NCBI GenBank assembly: GCA_003979185.1
Contig: RYWJ01000012.1
Location: 1 to 26,218 of the forward strand
Length of the DNA: 26,218 nt
Direction: 5' to 3'
Source: Candidatus Saccharimonadota bacterium
Lineage (GTDB): Bacteria; Patescibacteriota; Saccharimonadia; Saccharimonadales; Saccharimonadaceae
Made by a program: the position numbers and the translations under genes
The notes under the pieces: generated by a model
The model's database searches: none
What the model was told of the DNA's origin: nothing
Seen by the model: only the letters and a program-made list of their open reading frames with translations
In this document: positions 15,792 through 24,508 of the stretch, piece by piece
Layout of the letters: each line of letters begins with the position of its first letter
How positions within the stretch are numbered: position 1 is the stretch's first letter

Positions 15792-16958
15792 TTATTCCCA
15801 ACTAATATTACCAAATTGAGGTATAGCACTGATCCAGATTTGACCAGGAGTGAAAGCAATCTCTTCGCCAGCGGCATTCAAGAAACTAATCTGGTGGTTT
15901 TGGGCGGTTTTGCGCCAAGTACCCTCGATTAACTTACCATTTTGGAAGATATAAGCTGAACCAGTACTAATAGTGGCGATGTTTTCATGGTAACCATCGC
16001 TCATGGTAGATTCTTGTACGCGCATCAGTACGACGCTACTTGGAGCTACTTGCACAGGCGCACCGCAATTTGCAAACTCGGTCACGCCAGCCGGACAATC
16101 ATAAGTCATATGCGCGCCACCCTGTGTGTATGAGCGCAAATATCTGTTCGTGGTTGCGTCGTAGGTGTATTGGATATTGTAATCATGGATGCCCGTGAAA
16201 CTGGCCTGGATCTGATTAACAAAAATATCATTAGATTCTGCAGGTTCTATACACTCGCCAGCTTCATTTTTAGTGCACTCCGGAATCAAACGATCTGCCT
16301 CGACCTCTTCGGGAGTTAGACGTGGGAAAGTCTTTGGACTGGAGGTAATATATCCTTTGGAGTCATTAAATTCCTGTAGTTTGCTTGGTGAGGTAAAGAC
16401 ATTATTCCAAAGACGACTTGAATCATTGACTTTCCACATGTAACGAAAATCTTCGTCAAGATTGCGCTGACCACCTTGTGCAATAGCGGTAAGAGCCTCA
16501 TGTGAACCTCCATCATGGACTACGGTACAGTCAAAAGGTGTGTCCCAATCCAGATAATATGGGCGCAGGGAGCGGATCGGACCAATAATGCCAGTTGTAG
16601 GGACTTGAAAAACTGCTGCAAAACGAGTAATACCAGTTTCGGCAATAGCTTCAAAGACTACGCCAGCTTGAGTTAGACCAGCCTGTGGCCGCGCTCCGTC
16701 GGTGCTGCCGTTAGGGATTTGTACACAGAAAGTTGGAGCAGAATTGACTGACTCATCAATAACCTCTAGACCAGTAAGCTTACTGTAAACCTTTTCGATA
16801 TGATTCCCGCCTTGTCCTACTCCGTCACCATTATTATCCTTATCACGTTGTGTGAGCCACCACCAAACACTCGCGCCTACCACTACTAATAATAAAATAA
16901 CTACAAAAATGATAAGGATTTTCTTGGAACTTTTCTTGTCACCCTTTTCTTGTTTCAT
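15792..16958 (-). CDS. Membrane-anchored DUF3048 (YerB-like) protein
   Basis: 388 residues. A short Lys-rich N-terminus is followed by one membrane span (13-35) with no lipobox, then an extracytoplasmic DUF3048 domain: RPQAGLTQAGVVFEAIAETG, ITRFAAVFQ, GPIRSLRPYYLDW and a conserved HDGGSHEAL, ending with a beta-rich C-terminal half (GQIWISAIP). The family, including Bacillus YerB, has no settled function; a cell-surface role is likely. The ATG directly follows the gltX stop (TAAATG), so translation is probably coupled. Confidence 0.87.
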   Translation of the reverse strand: MKQEKGDKKSSKKILIIFVVILLLVVVGASVWWWLTQRDKDNNGDGVGQGGNHIEKVYSKLTGLEVIDESVNSAPTFCVQIPNGSTDGARPQAGLTQAGVVFEAIAETGITRFAAVFQVPTTGIIGPIRSLRPYYLDWDTPFDCTVVHDGGSHEALTAIAQGGQRNLDEDFRYMWKVNDSSRLWNNVFTSPSKLQEFNDSKGYITSSPKTFPRLTPEEVEADRLIPECTKNEAGECIEPAESNDIFVNQIQASFTGIHDYNIQYTYDATTNRYLRSYTQGGAHMTYDCPAGVTEFANCGAPVQVAPSSVVLMRVQESTMSDGYHENIATISTGSAYIFQNGKLIEGTWRKTAQNHQISFLNAAGEEIAFTPGQIWISAIPQFGNISWE

Positions 16959-18404
16959 TTAGTCATTCTCCAGTGCCGTAACAACCTTCTGCAGGCGTGC
17001 CAAAGTTACGTTTTTTCCTAATACGTTCATAGTTAAGTGCAGGGCTGGACTGAATGGCGCAAACGAGAGTGCAATCCGGATAATCGAAAATAGCTCAGCT
17101 GGCTTTTTCCCGGTTTCTTCTAGGAGTTCATTGAGCGCGGTCTGTAGCTTATCGGCTTGCCAGTCGTCGAGCTTTTCTAATTTGTGGCTGCTAATTTGCA
17201 GCATGTCAGAGAGCTCCTCTTCACTAAATTTTTTGAGGAATTTATTATTTACGATGAGGTCTAAATCAATAACAGGATCAGTGAAGAAATAAGTCGTCAT
17301 TTCGCGAAGATCGGATAAAGTCTTCAGGCGATCATAAAGAATACTAAGGACAGCTTTGCGATAACTATCATCGTAAGCATCGGCGGCGGCCGGCCAAAAA
17401 CCCAGTGTGCGTTCATAGAGTGCATCGACACCCTCTTCATCAAAGATTTTGCGGATCCATTGACCGTTCATCCAGAGTAATTTGGTTTCGTCATAGCGCG
17501 CTCCAGAGGTCTGGATTTTAGCAAGAGAAAATCTCTGGACAAGTTCTTCCATAGTGTAAATTTCTTGCTCGGTACCATCATTCCAACCTAGACAAGCAAG
17601 ATAGTTAAGCATGGCCTCGGCAAGGACGCCATCTTCGCGGTATTCGGTGACCGATTTAGCTCCGTCACGTTTGCCGAGTTTCTTATTACCAGTTGGTGCA
17701 AGAATATGTGGCAAAGAGACTAGTCTTGGCACATTTAACCCGAATGCTTCATAGAGCGCAAGATAATTTGGAGTACTAGAAAGGTATTCCACGCCACGCA
17801 TCACATGTGTAACTCCCATCTCGGCATCATCAACGATATGCGCGAAATTGTAAGTTGGTAGTCCGTCTGCCTTAATCAGGATAATATCATCTTGCACTTC
17901 TGGACCAGCTTCAAGGTCACCTATGACTTCATCATGCCATTTACGAGGCTTAGGGTCAGCTCTGAAGCGCAGTGGTAATCCCTCGTGCCAAGCTGGCGGA
18001 TTCTCCGGACGAAAATTACGGTAGAGATACGGTACTTTGTTTTTTGCGCATTCCTCACGGTATTTTTGGATTTGCTCGCTACTAGTGTCGTCTGCATAAG
18101 CACGCCCCATGTCGATTAATTTTTGTGCCCATTGATGATAAATAGCTTTGCGTTCGGATTGAAAATATGGAGCATTAGGACCACCCACAATCGGCCCTTC
18201 ATCCCACTGCATGCCGATCCATGCTAAGGTTTCTTCAATTAATTTGGTCGCACCTTCTACATAACGTGCTTGATCGGTATCTTCAATTCTGAGAATAAAA
18301 TCGCCGTGCCCTTGGCGAGCCAACAAGTATGGGTAAATTGCACTACGGACATTGCCAATATGAATGTAGCCAGTTGGGCTGGGTGCAAAACGTGTTCTAA
18401 TCAT
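16959..18404 (-). CDS. gltX: Glutamyl-tRNA synthetase
   Basis: 481 residues, normal for bacterial GluRS, a class I cytoplasmic enzyme that charges tRNA-Glu. The adenylate-binding signature is RFAPSPTGYIHIGNVRSA near the N-terminus (HIGN at 15-18), and the second signature is KKLGKR (241-246), where many bacteria have KLSKR, so Ser is Gly here. The C-terminal anticodon-binding part is present. In lineages lacking GlnRS this enzyme also mischarges tRNA-Gln for GatCAB; that cannot be judged here. Start at 18404 supported by a full promoter whose -10 lies six bases before the ATG. Confidence 0.96.
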   Translation of the reverse strand: MIRTRFAPSPTGYIHIGNVRSAIYPYLLARQGHGDFILRIEDTDQARYVEGATKLIEETLAWIGMQWDEGPIVGGPNAPYFQSERKAIYHQWAQKLIDMGRAYADDTSSEQIQKYREECAKNKVPYLYRNFRPENPPAWHEGLPLRFRADPKPRKWHDEVIGDLEAGPEVQDDIILIKADGLPTYNFAHIVDDAEMGVTHVMRGVEYLSSTPNYLALYEAFGLNVPRLVSLPHILAPTGNKKLGKRDGAKSVTEYREDGVLAEAMLNYLACLGWNDGTEQEIYTMEELVQRFSLAKIQTSGARYDETKLLWMNGQWIRKIFDEEGVDALYERTLGFWPAAADAYDDSYRKAVLSILYDRLKTLSDLREMTTYFFTDPVIDLDLIVNNKFLKKFSEEELSDMLQISSHKLEKLDDWQADKLQTALNELLEETGKKPAELFSIIRIALSFAPFSPALHLTMNVLGKNVTLARLQKVVTALEND

Positions 18405-18410
18405 GTAATA

Positions 18411-18439
18411 ATTGTAGCATTTTTACATTGAGGTGACAA
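18411..18439 (-). promoter_or_regulatory. Promoter of gltX, leaderless, inside the end of the upstream gene
   Basis: On the minus strand TTGTCA (18434-18439), a 17-base spacer and TACAAT (18411-18416), then six bases to the ATG. The -35 lies within the last codons of the preceding gene, so gltX has its own start besides any read-through. Confidence 0.7.
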
Positions 18440-20039
18440 TATTGCGCAGCTGTTTCTTGGTTAAACTACCACTGGTAGTGTTGATTTTGTAAAGCACGCC
18501 ACCGTTGACCCATGCTGCATTAGACCCAGAAATATATATAGTAATGCCCTGCTCATGAGTGGTAATGTAATTAGTATTCCAAGTTGGCTCGACGTAATTG
18601 CGTAGTAAGGTAGTGCTATCCCAAGAAGACTTCTCTTCGCTCAAAACGAAAGCAGCACGATCTGGTCCTTTGAAAGAAATGGAGATTTTGCCCTCTTCTG
18701 AGCTGACATCATTCAATGAAAAGTCACGCGGAATATAAGCTGGATAAGATGCTTCAATTCCAGTCTGCATGGCAGCAACTTTTACAGAAATGTCTGGCAT
18801 GCTGGATGCTACAAGATAGACAACCGCCGAAACACAGATCAAAGCGCAGAAGAAAGCTAATGCTAGACGCTTGCTCGTGCCTTTTTTCTTAGCGCGAGCT
18901 GCACGGCGTTTTGCAGTAGTATCTGGTTCGTCATCCATGGCAGCGACTGAGCGTAGAGCTTTACGTAAAGCCTGATCATCGTCAGCCTTTAACTTTGGGG
19001 CAACCTTGCGTGCGTGCTTTGCCAAAGGGCGCGCAGTTACGGCCGGTTGCGCAACACGACGAGTAGATGACAGAGGTTTCGTCGTGGTGACAGAACGTTT
19101 AGATGTAGTGGGCTTAGCGGCTGGTTTTTTAGCGGAAATCTTAACTGCACTTTGGGATTTTTTGGCTTCGGCTTCCTTTTTAGCAACCTCTTCTTGGACG
19201 CGAGAAGACTTCATTGCCACACTAACAAACTTTTCAATCGTGTCGCTTAATTCTAGCATCTCTGGTGTCGCTGAATTGACACGAATATTGTTGGCAAAAC
19301 TCTTCAATGACGCTACCTGATCCGCGACTTCTTCTGGGTCAGTAGCTGTGCGGATTGCCGCGATCGCCTCGGAAGCCGCACGCGCAATTGTATCGATCGA
19401 GCCACTATCGGCGGCTGGAAGAGTTGTAAGCTCGGATGCTTCTGTGACCGAAGCCTCAAAGTTAGCTTGGGCGTAATCCGCTGCAATACTCATAGCCAAC
19501 GACTGAGTATCTATGTCAGAACTAGAACTAATTGCTGGCACAGCTTCTTGATCTGGCTGAGTATCGGTGAAATTGCCAGCAAAGTCACTCTCTTCTGGTA
19601 TTTGTGCCATAGGTTGCTCATAGACTGCGGAGTCAGGAATGATTGGCGTATAGGCTACTGGTTCTTCGGCCACCGCTTCAGCTGGCACTAGCTGCGAGAG
19701 TGATGTCTGGCTGTTATAAATGTCGGCTTCCTGGCTGGCCGTACCAAACTCTACTATGCGTGGTACCATGGCGGCAGCTGGATTTTCCATCTCAGTGTTT
19801 TCTGATGGCGTCTGTGCTAGGGCTTCGATTTTTGCTAAGTCGGAAGCGTGTACACGCAGATTGACTAAGCGTGATGGGGTCGTAGTCGGTGCAGTGCGAG
19901 GCTTAATATCGTGGGCAGCCTCATCAATAGCAAGATTACTTGGTCGTTCGACGTAACGTCGATTAAGAGTATGAGAAGCTTGAGTCAACCTATGAGTGGA
20001 CGCACTAGACGAACCAGACTTAAGTTGTATTTCTGTCAT
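18423..20039 (-). CDS. Membrane protein with long cytoplasmic Ala/Lys-rich region and DUF4367-like outer domain
   Basis: 538 residues. Residues 1-390 are low-complexity: acidic and Ala/Ser/Glu-rich at first, then Lys/Ala/Arg-rich (about 285-390). One membrane span lies at 391-416 (LALAFFCALICVSAVVYLVA). The last 122 residues form a compact outer domain (YPAYIPRDFSL, ISISFKGPDRAAFVLSEEKSSWDS, ending KQLRNIVTSM) that looks like DUF4367, a domain found in surface proteins and sigma-factor regulators; this match is tentative. GAGGAG precedes the ATG. It heads the minus-strand run with gltX and the DUF3048 gene and is divergent from the PEGA protein gene. Confidence 0.75.
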   Translation of the reverse strand: MTEIQLKSGSSSASTHRLTQASHTLNRRYVERPSNLAIDEAAHDIKPRTAPTTTPSRLVNLRVHASDLAKIEALAQTPSENTEMENPAAAMVPRIVEFGTASQEADIYNSQTSLSQLVPAEAVAEEPVAYTPIIPDSAVYEQPMAQIPEESDFAGNFTDTQPDQEAVPAISSSSDIDTQSLAMSIAADYAQANFEASVTEASELTTLPAADSGSIDTIARAASEAIAAIRTATDPEEVADQVASLKSFANNIRVNSATPEMLELSDTIEKFVSVAMKSSRVQEEVAKKEAEAKKSQSAVKISAKKPAAKPTTSKRSVTTTKPLSSTRRVAQPAVTARPLAKHARKVAPKLKADDDQALRKALRSVAAMDDEPDTTAKRRAARAKKKGTSKRLALAFFCALICVSAVVYLVASSMPDISVKVAAMQTGIEASYPAYIPRDFSLNDVSSEEGKISISFKGPDRAAFVLSEEKSSWDSTTLLRNYVEPTWNTNYITTHEQGITIYISGSNAAWVNGGVLYKINTTSGSLTKKQLRNIVTSM

Positions 20040-20072
20040 CGATAACTCCTCATCATGTTTTTGCTTACTACC

Positions 20073-20078
20073 ATTATA
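20073..20078 (-). promoter_or_regulatory. -10 box of the 538-residue membrane protein gene
   Basis: TATAAT on the minus strand, 33 bases before the ATG at 20039, with the ribosome site GAGGAG between. The -35 is not clear. Confidence 0.5.
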
Positions 20079-20188
20079 ACTTTAAGTAGTATAAAAAAGC
20101 AAGAGCAAAATTTACCAATCATCTTTTGCAGAGGTATCAGAAAAATCATGTGTCAATATGAGTAAAACGCAGTTTTGCGGAAGCATGT

Positions 20189-20194
20189 TATAAT
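20189..20194 (+). promoter_or_regulatory. Extended -10 of the PEGA protein gene, near-leaderless
   Basis: TATAAT preceded by TG (TGTTATAAT), nine bases before the ATG at 20204; a second TATAAT overlaps at 20194-20199. No Shine-Dalgarno sequence is present. Confidence 0.55.
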
Positions 20195-20203
20195 ATAATA
20201 TAT

Positions 20204-21736
20204 ATGGACTTTGATGAAAAAAACAGACGCCAACTCATTCGGGTCATTATTGCTGAAATTGGTATGGTTTTGTCGGTAATTGCAATCGTGGTAGTTTCAA
20301 CAATGGCGGCGATGGGTTTTGTGATTTCGAGTAATGGTAGCATTGAACAGTCGGGTTTGATGCAACTTCATACACTGCCGACTGGTGCTAATGTCAAGAT
20401 TGATGGCAATACGATCCTGGCACGTACTAACCTGAGCCGCACCTTATCGGCTGGCACGCATCAGCTGGAGATTTATCGTGATGGGTACGATTCTTGGCAG
20501 AACCAAATCAAAATTCGCTCTGGTGCTCTGTTGCGGTTATATTATCCACGTCTTTTCTTGCAAAATCGCGTCGCGGAAAATGTGAAAAACTTAACTACGA
20601 TTGATAATTTAGAGTTTTACTCTCCATCCACTAAACGCAACTATATATTATATGCCGAAAAAGGTTCTCCGGAATGGCAGCTAGTGGACGTGCGGGGTGA
20701 TGAGATCCGTACGACGCCGTTAGACTTGTCAGGAATCTTGCCAGGTATGCTTGAAGAAAAAAATCCTGCTATCGGCAAGACTACCAAGCCAGAAACACAT
20801 GAGTTTAAGTTTCATGGACGTATTGACGAGATCGAATGGAGTGATGATGAGGAACAGGTTTTAGTTAAAGTGACTTATGAAGCAAAGTCAGAATGGGTTT
20901 TAGTACGCCTACGTGATATTGCTCGTAGTATGAATTTAACTCGTACTTTTGGTCTGGGTGACACGCAGTTTAGTATGATTGACAGTAGTGCTACTCAGCT
21001 GTATGCCTTGGAAAGGAAGCAGCTTCGTCGGGTGAATACCAATGATGGTAGTATGTCGAGGGTGCTGATCGATAATGTTAAAACTTACCAAAATAAAGGA
21101 TCAAAAATTATCTACCTGTCTGAAGCTAGTGAAGGAAAACAAGCGGTTCTTGGAGTATTTCGTGATGACGAGAGAGGCAGTACTATACTTACAGAGGTAC
21201 CAGAAAATGTTCAGGTCAAGATTGGTATTTCGCGCTATTTTGATGAAGATTATTTAGTATATGCGTTTGATAAGAAAGTAACAATTTTGCGGGGTAATTT
21301 ACCATCCTATCGGGAGGATAATCCCAAGCCAAATCCTGACGAGTTGAAGCCTCTAGTGGACCCTATTGAGCTGGCGGAAATACCAGACAACCTCGTCATC
21401 AGTCCGGACGGTGAATATGTAGTCGCCTACAAAGGCCAAGATTTTAACGCAATCGACCTTGATGATGGTGAGAAGTATAGTTACGAGGCTCCGACAAATA
21501 TCCTGCAATGGTTTGACGCGAGCATGATGTATACAGTCAAAGAAAAGCAGATTTTAGTTTGGGACTTTGATGGCGCTAATCAACGCAACCTGGCTCAGAG
21601 TGCCAAAACCTCGTCCGATCAGGAAGTGGAGGTCGCTAATTCCTCAGTTATGGTAACTGCAAATAATCGCTGGATTTATTATCTGACGCAGGGAGATAAA
21701 TTTACCGTTTTGACACGCGAAAAGATTCGCGATTAA
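20204..21736 (+). CDS. PEGA-domain membrane protein with propeller-like outer region
   Basis: 510 residues. A short charged N-terminus, one membrane span (about 12-41) and then an outer PEGA domain (about 52-113: LHTLPTGANVKIDG, SAGTHQLEIYRDGYDSW). The rest (about 120-510) consists of repeated beta-strand units such as IEWSDDEEQVLVKV, NLVISPDGEYVVAY and QILVWDFDGANQ, resembling a WD40/TolB-like propeller without a clean repeat count. PEGA domains occur in surface proteins and may contact the wall. Likely function: surface binding; partner unknown. The gene stands alone, convergent with the sortase gene. Confidence 0.8.
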   Translation: MDFDEKNRRQLIRVIIAEIGMVLSVIAIVVVSTMAAMGFVISSNGSIEQSGLMQLHTLPTGANVKIDGNTILARTNLSRTLSAGTHQLEIYRDGYDSWQNQIKIRSGALLRLYYPRLFLQNRVAENVKNLTTIDNLEFYSPSTKRNYILYAEKGSPEWQLVDVRGDEIRTTPLDLSGILPGMLEEKNPAIGKTTKPETHEFKFHGRIDEIEWSDDEEQVLVKVTYEAKSEWVLVRLRDIARSMNLTRTFGLGDTQFSMIDSSATQLYALERKQLRRVNTNDGSMSRVLIDNVKTYQNKGSKIIYLSEASEGKQAVLGVFRDDERGSTILTEVPENVQVKIGISRYFDEDYLVYAFDKKVTILRGNLPSYREDNPKPNPDELKPLVDPIELAEIPDNLVISPDGEYVVAYKGQDFNAIDLDDGEKYSYEAPTNILQWFDASMMYTVKEKQILVWDFDGANQRNLAQSAKTSSDQEVEVANSSVMVTANNRWIYYLTQGDKFTVLTREKIRD

Positions 21737-21871
21737 GCATTCAAGCACTAAAGCGCCCTATCGTCTTGATATACAAGAAGGCTCGCGACAACTAGGTATT
21801 AAAATATTTTGAGAGCCTGCAAGTATTTGAGCGGCAAATATAAAGATGAGTTTTGCAATAGGCTAAGAAGT

Positions 21872-23152
21872 CTAGCCACCAAAGATACTTCCCCAAATAT
21901 TCTCAAAGAATGATGGCTCGTTAGCTGGCATTTGCGTGGAATCATCAAGGTCAGGATTCTCTGGAATAGTTGGCTGTTCCCCATTCGACTCGTAGGCTGG
22001 GCTGATTTGCTCAGCGGTTATGAGCAGGCGAAAACGCGAAGTACCGAGTGGTGTACAAGTGATTAGGGTTAACATTGGCTTATCAGTTGCATAGATGAGT
22101 GCTGCGACGTTGTTTGGCTCCACCACTTCACTTTTGGTCATACGATAGGTATAGCGTATGGAATTATAGTTCACATAAATCAAATCACCGTTCTCTAGAC
22201 GTTCCAAACCGGAAAAGATAAATTTGTAAGGATTACTACTATAAATATCTCCAGCAGAGTGTCCTGAGATGACTAAGTTGCCAATTTGCCCTGGCATTGC
22301 ATTAGCTCCTGGTATCGCAAACTGTGCGACACCATGATTCATGGCCTCCATGACGTCGCCAGTCGCAATCCCGAAAGCTACTGGTACATCAATATTTAGC
22401 TTAGGTATGATTAAGCGTGGTTCTGGCGATACGGCTTGGGTAATAGTTGGATCGACCGCTTCAATACTACTCGTTGTTTTGCCGTTGTCTGGCGAGACGT
22501 AGGCCATGATCGGCGCAAAAATCAAACGATTATACTGCAAAAATAGGAACAAACCAACCACCATTAGCCCAGCTAGTAGCGGCATGAGGCGGCGAAAACG
22601 ACGCTTTTTCTGCACTGTACCATCAGCAATACGCTCGCTTTTAAGCTTTTCGGTGGCGAGATAGCTTTGGGCAGCCTTAGAATAGTAATCACTGTAATAA
22701 TTTTGATAATAATTTTGCCAAGCAGAGTGGTATTTCTTCCACTCCTCATTAATATTAGTCTGATTGATTGGTACATCTTTAAGCGCACTAGTGGCGTCGG
22801 TAGCTTGATAACCCTGAATATTTTCGTGGACTGGTGACTCTGCGGAATATGGACGCATATACTCTTGGGGAGCAATGCGCTCATTATTGTCGGTGGCTTC
22901 AAACTCGACCTGCTCATAATCATTCCCTGCCTGATTGGAACCTAACTCATCATTATAATACATTGATCCTGGAACTGGTGGCGTCACATACTGGTTACCA
23001 TTATGGCTCTGGAAGTGGCCATTGTTAGACTGTTGGGTAGATTTTTTTAGGCTTTCCAGGGTCGAAGAATAAACCGCAAGTACCTTTTTGCGAGCGATTT
23101 CAGCAGCAGACTCATGCTGTGAAGGAGATGTCCCACCGTGATCTGTATCCAT
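21872..23152 (-). CDS. Sortase with long Gln/Asn/Tyr-rich N-terminus
   Basis: 426 residues. Residues 1-187 are hydrophilic and rich in Gln, Asn and Tyr (EEWKKYHSAWQNYYQNYY). A basic stretch and one membrane span follow (188-207), then an outer sortase domain (about 245-385). The catalytic triad is visible: His298 (ISGHSAG), Cys366 (LTLITCTPLG) and Arg373 (GTSRFRL). The TLITCTPLG form is closest to class C/D sortases; the class is not certain. Sortases join proteins to the wall or to each other through LPxTG-like signals. No protein in this window ends with such a signal. The C-terminal 40 residues (after AYESNGEQ) are extra. Confidence 0.88.
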   Translation of the reverse strand: MDTDHGGTSPSQHESAAEIARKKVLAVYSSTLESLKKSTQQSNNGHFQSHNGNQYVTPPVPGSMYYNDELGSNQAGNDYEQVEFEATDNNERIAPQEYMRPYSAESPVHENIQGYQATDATSALKDVPINQTNINEEWKKYHSAWQNYYQNYYSDYYSKAAQSYLATEKLKSERIADGTVQKKRRFRRLMPLLAGLMVVGLFLFLQYNRLIFAPIMAYVSPDNGKTTSSIEAVDPTITQAVSPEPRLIIPKLNIDVPVAFGIATGDVMEAMNHGVAQFAIPGANAMPGQIGNLVISGHSAGDIYSSNPYKFIFSGLERLENGDLIYVNYNSIRYTYRMTKSEVVEPNNVAALIYATDKPMLTLITCTPLGTSRFRLLITAEQISPAYESNGEQPTIPENPDLDDSTQMPANEPSFFENIWGSIFGG

Positions 23153-23161
23153 ATAATATAC

Positions 23162-23167
23162 ATTATA
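23162..23167 (-). promoter_or_regulatory. -10 box of the sortase gene, near-leaderless
   Basis: TATAAT on the minus strand, preceded by TGT, nine bases before the ATG at 23152. No Shine-Dalgarno sequence. Confidence 0.5.
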
Positions 23168-23337
23168 ACATAACTATCCTAACTTAAGCTAATTTATTTT
23201 GCGAGACTGAAGTTAGTGATATTTTCCTCTTTGCTAGCGATGCGAACTATGGTATACTTAGAAAGTAATAGAAGAAGCCTCTTGCATAAAGATACTTTTT
23301 TCGAGATATCATTATAGCTAGAATAACAGTTCTGTGA

Positions 23338-23343
23338 TATAAT
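23338..23343 (+). promoter_or_regulatory. Extended -10 of tRNA-Leu
   Basis: TATAAT preceded by TGA, 20 bases before the tRNA. Confidence 0.5.
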
Positions 23344-23363
23344 GCAAAGTATATAGGTAATAT

Positions 23364-23450
23364 GGGCGAATGGCGGAACTGGTAGACGCGCCAGACTCAA
23401 AATCTAGTTCCCGCAAGGGAGTGAGGGTTCAAGTCCCTCTTCGCCCACCA
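23364..23450 (+). tRNA. tRNA-Leu (anticodon CAA), CCA encoded
   Basis: Acceptor GGGCGAA/TTCGCCC, D arm with GGTAGACGCG, anticodon loop CTCAAAA (anticodon CAA, reads TTG), long variable arm CCC-GCAA-GGG typical of class II tRNAs, T arm GAGGG/CCCTC with TTCAAGT, encoded CCA. The anticodon stem CCAGA/TCTAG has one C-A mismatch (28/42). Confidence 0.93.
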
Positions 23451-23451
23451 T

Positions 23452-23473
23452 ATGGCTTTAAGGGCCATTTTTT
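23452..23473 (+). terminator. Terminator of tRNA-Leu
   Basis: ATGGC ... GCCAT stem with a 7-base loop followed by a T run, one base after the CCA. Confidence 0.75.
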
Positions 23474-23550
23474 GTTCGTTTAACCCCTGTTGGACGGACA
23501 ATTTTTCGGTTAAAGTCCCGATATTCTAGACTACTTTTTGCAATGGGAAA

Positions 23551-23572
23551 GGCCGCGGATTTCTCCGCGGCC
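23551..23572 (-). terminator. Strong hairpin ending the 216-residue protein gene
   Basis: A perfect 9-bp GC-rich stem, GGCCGCGGA-GAAA-TCCGCGGCC on the minus strand, with a GAAA tetraloop, 19 bases after the stop. The following T tract is short (TTT), so termination is likely but not certain. Confidence 0.65.
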
Positions 23573-23590
23573 ACAGTTGCGCTCATTGCA

Positions 23591-24241
23591 TTATTGCATC
23601 CATTCCGTCACATGATAGCGATCCCCCATATCGAATGAAGGCTCCAAGAATGTTAGGCAACGTTTCTTGTTGCCATCAAATTCTGTGATAGTGATCGGCT
23701 GGTGTGGACCAAAGGTGATTATGGTGACCGTAGTGCTGTCATCGTTTGGGTTGTGCACCTCAAAGCGTAATTTGGTATCAATCTCGTGCCAAATGTTTAG
23801 TTGCCTTCCTATGAATGCACTTTCGGCAAAAAATTTATACGGATACACCTGAGCTTTGCGACAAGCAAGATACTTTTTGTACAGTTCTGCGTTGGTATAG
23901 CCCAGGTATAGCTGCCCCATGTACAACCATACACGATCCAGTTTCCATGACGTCTCGTCGCCGCGCAGCACCTGTGGTATCTGACGTTCAAACTTCGGCC
24001 ACACGTTTTCGGTACGGCAGTACTCAAAGGCCCCGCAAAATTTAGTCGGGTCGTCACAGTACTCAATGGTCATGCGAATGCCGGGGCGCTGAATACGCTC
24101 CAATGTGTATTCATTCATATGAATACTAGAGCGCCGGACATACTCTAGGACACTCCCGTGTGCTGTGTTGGCGTAAATGTCATAATCACTACTAATGGCG
24201 TAGCCTTCGCGGAGAAATGTCTCGTATTCAACGAATCTCAT
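23591..24241 (-). CDS. Unrecognised 216-residue protein (paralog A)
   Basis: No signal peptide, membrane span or known motif is seen; the protein is soluble, with mixed alpha/beta character and many aromatic residues. It shares a diffuse pattern with the protein encoded at 24509-25093: an EYVRR/DYLRR element, W(K/R)L..V..., a PYKFF/PYVYI stretch, and a C-terminal strand followed by ITITE. The two are probably distant paralogs. AGGGGG lies before the ATG. The gene has its own promoter, a structured leader of about 136 nt and a terminator, so it is a separate unit. Function unknown. Confidence 0.7.
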   Translation of the reverse strand: MRFVEYETFLREGYAISSDYDIYANTAHGSVLEYVRRSSIHMNEYTLERIQRPGIRMTIEYCDDPTKFCGAFEYCRTENVWPKFERQIPQVLRGDETSWKLDRVWLYMGQLYLGYTNAELYKKYLACRKAQVYPYKFFAESAFIGRQLNIWHEIDTKLRFEVHNPNDDSTTVTIITFGPHQPITITEFDGNKKRCLTFLEPSFDMGDRYHVTEWMQ

Positions 24242-24266
24242 ACTATGTCCCCCTTGATAAAATATC

Positions 24267-24323
24267 AGATTATTGCATTATCACACACTCTCGACTGAGA
24301 GGATGTGAAGTTTGCAATAACCT
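24267..24323 (-). promoter_or_regulatory. Structured leader RNA of paralog A
   Basis: The transcript strand has an 11-bp outer stem (24313-24323 with 24267-24277; core TTATTGCA/TGCAATAA, one G-U). It encloses a second hairpin CACA-TC-CTCTC-AGTC-GAGAG-TG-TGTG. The Shine-Dalgarno sequence lies just after the outer stem. The plan matches the leader of paralog B. Confidence 0.55.
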
Positions 24324-24383
24324 AGGGGAACAGATAGGCAAATGAGGAAATGTAAGGTACATAGAACAATAGCCTATACTATG

Positions 24384-24412
24384 ATTTTAGCACAGATATG
24401 CGATTTTGTCAA
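24384..24412 (-). promoter_or_regulatory. Promoter of paralog A
   Basis: TTGACA (24407-24412), a 17-base spacer and TAAAAT (24384-24389) on the minus strand. Predicted start near 24377, giving a leader of about 136 nt. Confidence 0.78.
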
Positions 24413-24476
24413 TACACTTTACGGTTATTTTTGTATTTTTAGAAGTTTTTGTCAAGTTTTTGTAATTTCAGCAAGG

Positions 24477-24506
24477 AAAAAGGCTACGCCTAGACGCAGC
24501 CTTTTT
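24477..24506 (-). terminator. Terminator of paralog B
   Basis: AAAAAGGCT (24477-24485) pairs with AGCCTTTTT (24498-24506), with further inner pairs. On the minus strand it ends in a T run and begins two bases after the stop codon. It could also work in the other direction. Confidence 0.85.
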
Positions 24507-24508
24507 GG

